A DNA stretch of 6,395 bases from Gammaproteobacteria bacterium UBA4475. GTDB taxonomy: Bacteria > Pseudomonadota > Gammaproteobacteria > Pseudomonadales > Azotimanducaceae. Positions 1-5,200 of the stretch are shown here, one piece after another. The stretch's first letter is position 1. The number at the start of each line of letters is the position of its first letter. The stretch covers positions 1 to 6,395 of the forward strand of contig DGOD01000146.1 in assembly GCA_002389265.1 (NCBI GenBank), given 5' to 3'. The notes beneath the pieces were generated by a model. The model saw only the letters and a list, made by a program, of their open reading frames with translations. It had not been told where the DNA came from and did no database searches. Position numbers and translations under genes: made by a program.

Positions 1-328
1 GACGCCGGATTCTATTCGCAATCATCCCGCTCTGGCCGGCCTGGATATTCCCCGTACCGGGCAAGCTGGGCGTGTAGGTGTGCTGGTTACCAAAACACTG
101 GTTATAGCCGGCGACGGCGGCAGCTATACAAACGCGGATGGCGAACAGGAAGCCTTGCTGCGAGCCTATGACAAACTTACCGGAGAGCAATTAGGTAGCC
201 TGGCAATGCCGGCGCAACAGACTGGCAGCCCAATGACTTATGCGATCGATGGAGTGCAGTATCTTGCGGTGGCGATCGCGGGTTCAGATGTTCCGGGGCG
301 GTTGAGGGTTTACAGCTACGAGCCCTGA
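1..328 (+). CDS. PQQ-dependent dehydrogenase, C-terminal end (5' partial)
   Basis: The reading frame is open from base 2 to a TGA at 326-328, giving 108 visible residues, so the gene starts left of the window. The GTG at 80 lies inside the domain and is not the start. The text matches the C-terminal blade of quinoprotein glucose/alcohol dehydrogenases. It has IRNHPALAGLDIPRTG, then GRVGVLVTKTLVIAGDGG, then LRAYDKLTGEQLG, then the characteristic TGSPMTYAIDGVQYLAVA segment. Family members are eight-bladed propellers that oxidise sugars or alcohols in the periplasm and pass electrons to quinones or cytochromes. The substrate cannot be told from this fragment, because the PQQ- and calcium-binding residues lie upstream. 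No transmembrane segment or cytochrome c motif (CxxCH) follows, so this end is soluble. The next gene starts 52 bases downstream with no T-run terminator between. Confidence 0.87.
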   Translation, partial: TPDSIRNHPALAGLDIPRTGQAGRVGVLVTKTLVIAGDGGSYTNADGEQEALLRAYDKLTGEQLGSLAMPAQQTGSPMTYAIDGVQYLAVAIAGSDVPGRLRVYSYEP

Positions 329-343
329 TTCACTAGTTCTATG

Positions 344-355
344 AGTGCCGGCACT
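344..355. repeat. 12-base perfect palindrome in the intergenic gap
   Basis: AGTGCCGGCACT is identical to its own reverse complement. It lies 16 bases after the stop of the dehydrogenase and 25 bases before the ATG at 381. No T-run follows, so it is not a normal intrinsic terminator. It could be an operator half-site pair or a chance palindrome; no second copy was noticed in the other gaps. Confidence 0.4.
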
Positions 356-380
356 GCCGCACAAAGTATTGAGATAGATA

Positions 381-1187
381 ATGAAACTATTTACAGCAAT
401 ACCCTTTCTCTGTTTTTTCGTTGCGGCGAGTGCACAGGAGAATGTGAGGGAAAGTGAGAATGAGATTCGCATTCTGTCTGCGTATCACGGGCTTGATCCC
501 TTACCGCCACGAGCAACTCGATTATGTGGATTGCCTCCGGCTAGCGGTCAGGATGGAATGCCCGTTACCTTTTCTGTGCAGATAAACAGTGCATCAGTTT
601 CTGCCGCAGCCTTTGCTGTTGAAACGACCTCGGGTGAAATTGTGACTCCACTGTGTGCGACATTGCGACCCGCGATAGAGACTCTCGAACAGCGCACGGT
701 GCTTCTTATCGGGCCTTTTAGTGTCGGCGATTCATTTCCGCAAAGTGTTGAGATTGTGGGACAGCTCGAAGATGTCGATGGAAATTCACTGGCGGGCTTG
801 AAAATTGCAAAGGTGACGCTCCTCGCAGCGGGGCCCAGCCTAGTATTTGCCGAGCGCTTCGCTCCCGATACCTCAGGGCTTGAAGGGGAATGCCCGGGCG
901 ATACCGCACAAGCAGTCCAGCTAACCTGGGAAGGCGGAGTTACCGGGCCTGCGGGTGCCGCTCTTGACGAGGCCCAGCGTACGGCTATATCGGTTCTTCT
1001 TGATAACGGCGATACCGTGCACCCACTTTTCCTCGCGGATGATGACCCGGATAATCATGTCATTGCCTGTGTCGCCGAGACCAGTCCAGCAGTTTCGGTT
1101 AGCGTAGCGGCGGGCTTCTTTCATGACCCGGGCGATGACGCTAATCCAGAGACCAGAATAGATGTGGTTTCAAGAATGAATGAGTAA
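381..1187 (+). CDS. Secreted protein of unknown function, 268 aa
   Basis: I do not recognise a named family. The ATG at 381 is preceded by GAGAT at 371-375 and opens a clear Sec signal peptide: K2, a hydrophobic run 4-16, and ASA before Q19, so cleavage is likely at 18/19. The mature part is predicted beta-rich with alternating hydrophobic residues and no membrane segment. It has four cysteines (C49, C92, C171, C230), which could form two disulfides in the periplasm. Acidic turns occur at D131-V-D133-G-N135, A219-D-D-D-P-D-N225 and D249-P-G-D-D-A-N-P256; they resemble calcium-binding loops, but this is inference. From memory, the block around P-L-C-A-T-L (90-95) and T-V-L-L-I-G (106-111) recalls an unnamed family of secreted bacterial proteins; this is unverified. 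No catalytic motif is visible, so a binding or structural role is as likely as enzymatic activity. The gene is 52 bases after the dehydrogenase, and co-transcription is possible. Confidence 0.85.
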   Translation: MKLFTAIPFLCFFVAASAQENVRESENEIRILSAYHGLDPLPPRATRLCGLPPASGQDGMPVTFSVQINSASVSAAAFAVETTSGEIVTPLCATLRPAIETLEQRTVLLIGPFSVGDSFPQSVEIVGQLEDVDGNSLAGLKIAKVTLLAAGPSLVFAERFAPDTSGLEGECPGDTAQAVQLTWEGGVTGPAGAALDEAQRTAISVLLDNGDTVHPLFLADDDPDNHVIACVAETSPAVSVSVAAGFFHDPGDDANPETRIDVVSRMNE

Positions 1188-1199
1188 TCTTTTTCGAGA

Positions 1200-1228
1200 T
1201 TCTCGCAATATCATTGAATAACTATAAG
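1200..1228 (+). promoter_or_regulatory. Weak sigma-70-like promoter candidate before the LRR gene
   Basis: TATAAG at 1223-1228 is a good -10 match. It sits 17 bases after TTCTCG (1200-1205), which matches the -35 consensus at only three of six positions. Transcription would start near 1235, giving a leader of about 59 bases. An alternative pair is TTGAAT (1214-1219) with TATAGG (1235-1240), spaced 15. The gap is AT-rich compared with the flanking genes, which fits a promoter but does not prove one. An 11-base inverted repeat (CGAGA-T-TCTCG, 1195-1205) overlaps the -35 candidate. Confidence 0.22.
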
Positions 1229-1293
1229 ATGAAATATAGGCAGGAACTAACTTTGACTAGGGTTATGTCCATGTCTGAAAAAGGAACCTCGAC

Positions 1294-2358
1294 ATGAAAC
1301 ACTTTTTTAAGCAAATGTCTTTGCTTGCGCTGTCGCTTGTTGTTTGCTCTGGGGCTTGGGCTCAGCGGTTGCTGCTGCCTAGCGAAAGCTGTCGTGATTA
1401 CTCTGCCTCTAGCATAGTGAGCTTTGCTGATGCAGTGCTGGAGAAGGAAGTGCGTGAGGCTTTGTCAATCGGGCCACAAGATGCCCTGACTTGCGCGCTA
1501 GCAGCGCAATTAACAACACTGGATGCCTCCGGTGTAGGTGCGAGAAGATCGGTCTCAGGTTCGCCTGAATGGAATGATCCTGAGCATCTGTTTCATGACC
1601 TCTCCGGTATGCAGAACCTCACAGGCCTAACCGACCTTGCGCTCAGGAATCGCGGGCTGTCCGATATTCGCCCGCTAGCCGGGCTTACGGATTTGATAAA
1701 TTTGAATCTGCATACAAACTGGATTTCTGACATCGGCCCATTGCGGGATTTGACCAAGCTGGTCAGGCTGCGCATTGCCGAAAACCCTTTAAGCGATATA
1801 AGCGCCTTGAGTGAGCTTACAGAATTAAGAGTGCTTCGCATGCACCGCCATGGCGACTTCATAGGCGGGCAAAACCCCAGGACCCATATGGGGGCGACAG
1901 GATTGCTGTTTACCAATGCCGTTACCGACATTAGTCCTCTGGCGAAACTAACCAAGCTAGTAGATCTTAATATTCACACTCAGGATATAAGCGATCTGAC
2001 GCCATTGAGTGGTTTGACATCACTGATTGAACTGCGACTGGCTGCCAACTCGTTCACCGATCTTAGCCCATTACGCGGGCTCAGTGCTCTTGAGTATTTA
2101 GAACTTACTGGTAATGACATAACCGATATAACGCCACTGAGTGGTCTGACAAACCTGACGCAGCTTGATCTTCGCTTCAATCCTGAGTTAACTACCATTC
2201 AGGCGTTGTTTGAAAACCCGGGTATTGGGGCTGGAGATATCGTCGAGCTGAGACATACCAATGTGTCATGTGTAGATCAGGCGCGGCTGGCAGAAAAAGG
2301 GGTGGAAGTTCGTACCGAACTGTTTTCTTCATGTGCGACTGCTACCAGGCAGAGATAA
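1294..2358 (+). CDS. Secreted leucine-rich-repeat protein (internalin/SDS22-type), 354 aa
   Basis: The ATG at 1294 is well supported by AAGGAA at 1281-1286, seven bases upstream. The signal peptide has K2, K6, a hydrophobic core 9-19 and AWA before Q24, so cleavage is likely at 23/24. C18 is inside the core but the preceding L-V-V is not a proper lipobox, so a lipoprotein is unlikely. Residues 109-284 hold 22-residue leucine-rich repeats of the form LTxLxxLxLxxNxIxDIxPLxG. The array is capped by N-terminal C33/C67 and C-terminal C326/C347, which may pair as disulfides. This curved solenoid fold generally binds other proteins or surface ligands and is not an enzyme. There is no LPXTG anchor, GW module or transmembrane anchor, so the protein is probably periplasmic or released. 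One repeat (175-218) has double length. The CapA-like gene begins 51 bases downstream, so co-transcription is plausible. The binding partner is unknown. Confidence 0.9.
   Translation: MKHFFKQMSLLALSLVVCSGAWAQRLLLPSESCRDYSASSIVSFADAVLEKEVREALSIGPQDALTCALAAQLTTLDASGVGARRSVSGSPEWNDPEHLFHDLSGMQNLTGLTDLALRNRGLSDIRPLAGLTDLINLNLHTNWISDIGPLRDLTKLVRLRIAENPLSDISALSELTELRVLRMHRHGDFIGGQNPRTHMGATGLLFTNAVTDISPLAKLTKLVDLNIHTQDISDLTPLSGLTSLIELRLAANSFTDLSPLRGLSALEYLELTGNDITDITPLSGLTNLTQLDLRFNPELTTIQALFENPGIGAGDIVELRHTNVSCVDQARLAEKGVEVRTELFSSCATATRQR
1618..2145 (+). repeat. Leucine-rich repeat array, 22-residue (66-base) period
   Basis: Units begin at residues 109, 131, 153, 175, 219, 241 and 263 of the LRR protein. 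Six are exactly 22 residues; the one starting at 175 is 44. The conserved core is L-T-x-L-x-x-L-x-L, then N/D-x-I/L-[ST]-D-I/L-x-P-L. The array also shows at DNA level: the segments near 1992 and 2124 (gat..acgcca.tgagtggt.tgaca) are nearly the same, 132 bases or two repeats apart, which suggests growth by internal duplication. Confidence 0.85.
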
Positions 2359-2380
2359 GACAAGACTAAAGTTATTAATA

Positions 2381-2398
2381 GGTGCCTGAAATGGCGCC
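2381..2398 (+). other. Hairpin just upstream of the CapA-like start
   Basis: GGTGCC (2381-2386) and GGCGCC (2393-2398) pair over six base pairs, including one G-U, around the loop TGAAAT. The structure ends two bases before the GGGAA (2401-2405) that serves as the likely ribosome binding site. No T-run follows, so it is not a terminator. It could modulate translation of the downstream gene or stabilise a processed mRNA end. Confidence 0.4.
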
Positions 2399-2409
2399 AC
2401 GGGAACTTT

Positions 2410-3879
2410 ATGAAGGCTAATCAATTACAGCGTCGGCCAGGCCGAGTCGCCTCGCAGTTAGTGACACTTGTTCTCGCAGTAGCGAGTGGCCTTGCAATCA
2501 ATCTATCGGCCCAAACCGAGCTGCCACCGCTTGCCGATAGAGATCGGGCAATGACCATGCAGGGAGAGTTCGTTCTCGCAAGTGTGGGTGACTTGATGAT
2601 TCGCCGCCCCGCATCTCAGCTGGCCGATTCTGAGGTGCAGGCAGTTTTTGACTTGATAAGAAATGCCGATCTTGCCGTGGCAAACATGGAGGGTGAGCTA
2701 GCGAATCTGCGAAAATTTAATGGCCCCCTCAATAACTTTGTAGGCAGTCATGAGGTCGCAGCCGATCTTAAACTGATGGGGTTCGACATGGTCAATCGCG
2801 CCCAGAACCACCTTCTCGATTCCGAATTCGAGGGCATGTTTTCGACGAACGCTTTGTTAGATGAAGCAGGCATTGTCCATGCTGGAAGCGGGAGAAACCT
2901 GCAAGAAGCGGGCGCACCGGCTTTTCTCGAATTGGCAAAGGGGCGTGCAGCCTTGGTCGGCGCGCATGCACCCATCTTTCCAGAACATTATCGGCTTGCG
3001 GCAACAGCCCGTAACGGCAATCTGGGGGGGAGAGCGGGCCTCAACATGCTCAACTATTCAGAGACTATTTTGGTATCCCAGGAGCAGTACGATGCACTGC
3101 TGCAAGTTCGCCAGGGATTTCTGGAATACCGCGACAACTATGACAACCCACGCCGCGTAGCCAGCGCTTCCCCCGATACGGGTATAAGCATTCCTGCCTC
3201 GAGTTCCGGACGCAATGACCCCAGGTATCGAGTAACTCGGGGCGATGAAACTCCAGGCACAGTTGCCTATACCTTAAATGGCAATGATGTGGGTCGCATG
3301 CTCAGGAGTATCCGCAATGCCCGGCAGCTAGGGGATTTCGTTATTGCCGCCGCTCACATTCATCAGAGTCAGTCGGTCGTGGAGTTTCAGCATTTGAGCA
3401 CGCGCCCGCCGCAGTTCTATGTGGATCTGGCTCACCAGGCTATCGATGCCGGGGCCGATGCTTTTGTTGGCACGGGAGTGCAGACACTACGCGGCATTGA
3501 AATCTACGAAGGCAAACCGATTTTCTATGGTCTGGGTGAGTTTTTTCGGGAAGCACAGTGGGAATTGGAGCTGGTTTTCGGTGCTGCGGATGCAGACCCA
3601 CAAAGAAGATTACAGCAGTTCTCCCGAAATTTTGGCGGATCCACCCAGTCTTTGGAAAGTGTGGTTGCAGTCAGCCATTATGAAGACGGTGCTCTACGAG
3701 AGGTGCGACTTTACCCGATAGAGTTGGGGATAAACGGCCCTGACTCAAAGCTTGGTATTCCGCGAATGGCCAAAGAGAGTCATGCCCAATTAATTCTGGA
3801 ACGTGTTGCGCGCTTGTCGGATCAATGGGGAACTATAATCGAAGTCGAAGGGAGTGTAGGTGTAATCCGTGCCGAATAA
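2410..3879 (+). CDS. Exported CapA-like (PGA_cap) metallophosphatase-fold protein, 489 aa
   Basis: The ATG at 2410 follows GGGAA (2401-2405) at short spacing. Residues 5-13 are basic, 16-30 are hydrophobic, and cleavage is likely near S33-A34/Q35. The rest follows the CapA/PGA_cap order: S-V-G-D61-L-M-I (usual GDxML), A-N92-M-E94-G (NLE), N129-R-A-Q-N-H134 with D137 (NNHxxD), AGIVHAGSGRN (153-163), D309-F-V-I-A-A-A-H316-I-H318 (HWG position), and G-I-E-I-Y-E-G-K-P-I-F-Y-G-L-G (362-376). CapA-family proteins have a calcineurin-like metal-dependent fold and are named for poly-gamma-glutamate capsule synthesis, but most members are uncharacterised. Here the GHxPH motif is replaced by G354-T-G-V-Q358, which removes two histidines expected at the metal centre. 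About 110 extra residues (191-300) lie between the third and fourth motifs. No capB or capC gene is adjacent, so a capsule role is not supported by context. Activity is uncertain. Confidence 0.87.
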   Translation: MKANQLQRRPGRVASQLVTLVLAVASGLAINLSAQTELPPLADRDRAMTMQGEFVLASVGDLMIRRPASQLADSEVQAVFDLIRNADLAVANMEGELANLRKFNGPLNNFVGSHEVAADLKLMGFDMVNRAQNHLLDSEFEGMFSTNALLDEAGIVHAGSGRNLQEAGAPAFLELAKGRAALVGAHAPIFPEHYRLAATARNGNLGGRAGLNMLNYSETILVSQEQYDALLQVRQGFLEYRDNYDNPRRVASASPDTGISIPASSSGRNDPRYRVTRGDETPGTVAYTLNGNDVGRMLRSIRNARQLGDFVIAAAHIHQSQSVVEFQHLSTRPPQFYVDLAHQAIDAGADAFVGTGVQTLRGIEIYEGKPIFYGLGEFFREAQWELELVFGAADADPQRRLQQFSRNFGGSTQSLESVVAVSHYEDGALREVRLYPIELGINGPDSKLGIPRMAKESHAQLILERVARLSDQWGTIIEVEGSVGVIRAE

Positions 3880-3916
3880 TACAACCTCTTGTCAGCGTAA
3901 ACCGAGCATTTCAATT

Positions 3917-4957
3917 ATGCCAAAACTGAACCCTATCCAACTCCATCAGCTAGTGGCGCTAATGTTCTCGCTGCTGATTTCTGTTGCGGCATTCTCTCAG
4001 GTCGCGGATGCCCGTTTCACACCCAGCGATGACTACGGCATCGACGAAGCTTTCTTCAAACTGCCACCGGGCAGATCCATCGGTGCCACCTCGGGCCTGG
4101 GATTTCATCCGGATGGTTCGTCTTTCTGGGTCTTTGATCGCTGCGGCGGCGAAGATTGCCGAGGTTCAGATCTTGCCCCAATTATGAAGTTCGATCGCGA
4201 CGGCAATCATCTTCTCAGCTTCGGTGAAAATCTGTTTCAGCGTCCTCATGGCTTGACGGTAGATAGAGATGGTAATGTGTGGGTAACAGATGATGTTGGC
4301 TCCCGTGAAATCGATACCGTGAGCGAGGCCAAGGGTCATCAAGTCTTCAAGTTCAGTCCCGAAGGTGAGTTGCTTATGACCCTAGGCAAACCCGGTATCT
4401 CAGGTGACGGCCCAGACACATTCAATATGCCCTCGGCGGTGCTTGTCGCGCCCAATGGTGACATCTTCGTGGGTGACGGGCATGGCCCCAGATCAAACGC
4501 TCGCATCGTGAAGTTTACTTCTCGTGGTGATTATCTCATGACATGGGGGTCATTTGGCGAGGGGCCGAATCAGCTTCATACGCCTCACGCACTGGCTATG
4601 GATTCCGCTGGCAGGCTGTTTGTTGGTGATCGCGGTAACAAACGAGTGCTTATTTTCGATCAGTCTGGCAACTTTATTGACGAATGGAAACAGTTTGGTC
4701 GACCCAGCGGCATGTTCATCGATGACAATGACCTGCTGTACGTCGCCGATTCCTCATCTTCAAATACAGCACAATCTAATCCCGGTTTTGAAGAAGGCAT
4801 TCGCGTCGGAAATGTGAGAGATGGCCGTGTGATGTTTTTTATTCAGGACCCCGATGCAAGCGGCAGTCAGGAGGGTGTGGTTGCTGACAGTGATGGAAAT
4901 ATCTATGGCTCCCTCACGGCAGGCATGGCTTTGCGAAAATATTCACTCTCAGAGTAA
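3917..4957 (+). CDS. Secreted six-bladed NHL-type beta-propeller (peptidyl-hydroxyglycine lyase-like), 346 aa
   Basis: The frame opens at a GTG at 3869, which would overlap the end of the CapA-like gene by 11 bases. I prefer the ATG at 3917 because it begins a normal signal peptide: K3, hydrophobic 13-25, with cleavage near F26-S27/Q28. Neither start has a strong ribosome binding site. Six propeller blades can be traced with the pattern P-x-G-[LV]-x-[VM]-D-x-x-G-x-[ILV]-[FWY]-V-[GTA]-D, at about residues 59-74, 107-125, 169-188, 220-239, 260-279 and 319-332. NHL repeats of this kind occur in peptidyl-alpha-hydroxyglycine amidating lyases, where histidines at the central channel hold zinc. H111 (RPHG), H189 (DGHG) and H224 (TPHA) are candidates. 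C76 and C81 may form a disulfide. A lyase function is inference; many such secreted propellers only bind ligands or partners. Confidence 0.85.
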   Translation: MPKLNPIQLHQLVALMFSLLISVAAFSQVADARFTPSDDYGIDEAFFKLPPGRSIGATSGLGFHPDGSSFWVFDRCGGEDCRGSDLAPIMKFDRDGNHLLSFGENLFQRPHGLTVDRDGNVWVTDDVGSREIDTVSEAKGHQVFKFSPEGELLMTLGKPGISGDGPDTFNMPSAVLVAPNGDIFVGDGHGPRSNARIVKFTSRGDYLMTWGSFGEGPNQLHTPHALAMDSAGRLFVGDRGNKRVLIFDQSGNFIDEWKQFGRPSGMFIDDNDLLYVADSSSSNTAQSNPGFEEGIRVGNVRDGRVMFFIQDPDASGSQEGVVADSDGNIYGSLTAGMALRKYSLSE

Positions 4958-4971
4958 AAAGAGTACACATA

Positions 4972-5006
4972 TATTTCCTATGTCGCCTGTTTCAAATCAG
5001 GAAATA
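4972..5006 (+). repeat. Inverted repeat 15 bases after the NHL-protein stop
   Basis: TATTTCCT (4972-4979) and AGGAAATA (4999-5006) are perfect reverse complements around a 19-base loop. An inner pair, CCTG (4986-4989) with CAGG (4998-5001), competes for the same AGG bases, so two exclusive folds are possible. No T-run follows directly. It may protect the mRNA 3' end, act as a weak terminator, or be a protein-binding site. Confidence 0.45.
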
Positions 5007-5092
5007 CATCCGTCCTCTTTATTATAGTGAGATTGCAGGGAATGCTTAATTTGCTCGGGTCGACCACGGACGTTTCTAGTTAAAATCCCTAA

Positions 5093-5132
5093 GACAAGTC
5101 CGAGACTTGTCGTCACTGTTTTGACGTTTTTT
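5093..5132 (+). terminator. Tandem hairpins ending in T6, probable intrinsic terminator
   Basis: The first hairpin has perfect 8-base arms, GACAAGTC (5093-5100) and GACTTGTC (5104-5111), around CGA. The second has CGTCA (5111-5115) and TGACG (5122-5126) around six bases and is followed at once by TTTTTT (5127-5132). They share base 5111. The second fits a Rho-independent terminator with a short stem; the first could strengthen it or act as an anti-terminator partner. It lies 135 bases after the NHL stop and 69 bases before the MBL start, so it could end the upstream transcript or attenuate the downstream one. Confidence 0.5.
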
Positions 5133-5155
5133 CATTACAATTCCGGGTATGAAGC

Positions 5156-5161
5156 TATGAT
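5156..5161 (+). promoter_or_regulatory. Possible -10 element for the MBL gene
   Basis: TATGAT matches the sigma-70 -10 consensus at five of six positions and would place the transcript start near 5168, about 33 bases before the ATG. No good -35 is found at the usual spacing; TTACAA at 5135-5140 is weak and 15 bases away. TACAAT at 5136-5141 is an alternative -10, also without a good -35. Confidence 0.2.
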
Positions 5162-5200
5162 CCGCTCTGCTGACGAATACACAATGAAAGGTAAGACAGG

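Larger units (their letters stand above)
4958..5200. other. 243-base intergenic region with several structured elements
   Basis: This is the longest gap between genes in the window. In order it holds an inverted repeat (4972-5006), an 8-base palindrome GGTCGACC (5058-5065), two adjacent hairpins ending in T6 (5093-5132), a -10-like TATGAT (5156-5161) and a ribosome binding site AAAGG (5187-5191). No credible long reading frame or tRNA-like fold was seen. It most likely separates the transcript ending with the NHL gene from the one starting with the MBL gene. Confidence 0.6.

Noticed and set aside
341..457. 38-codon + frame starting at ATG 341 across the start of the unknown gene
   Set aside because: It has no ribosome binding site, runs out of frame with the signal-peptide gene, and its translation has no recognisable features.
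1189..1205. Terminator after the unknown secreted gene (T5 plus CGAGA/TCTCG)
   Set aside because: The T-run comes before the repeat on the + strand and the loop is a single base, so it cannot act as an intrinsic terminator for this gene.
1311..1353. Lipobox in the LRR signal peptide around C18
   Set aside because: The residues before C18 are L-V-V, lacking the small residue at -1, while a good AWA/Q signal peptidase I site lies at 23/24.
1593..2198. Two minus-strand reading frames opposite the LRR gene
   Set aside because: They stay open because the repeated LRR codons give a periodic antisense frame. They have no ribosome binding site or recognisable domain, and the + strand gene is certain.
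2410..2460. Twin-arginine signal in the CapA-like protein (QRRPGR)
   Set aside because: The RR pair is followed by P-G-R, not x-F-L-K, and the hydrophobic core and cleavage region fit Sec export.
2498..3004. Minus-strand frames opposite the CapA-like gene
   Set aside because: Arg/Pro/Ser-rich shadow translations of a well-supported + strand CDS, with no domain or start signal.
2861..3721. Out-of-frame + strand frames inside the CapA-like gene
   Set aside because: Low-complexity shadow frames; the main frame carries all family motifs without a frameshift.
5058..5065. GGTCGACC palindrome as an operator
   Set aside because: An 8-base palindrome is common by chance and no second site or aligned promoter supports it.
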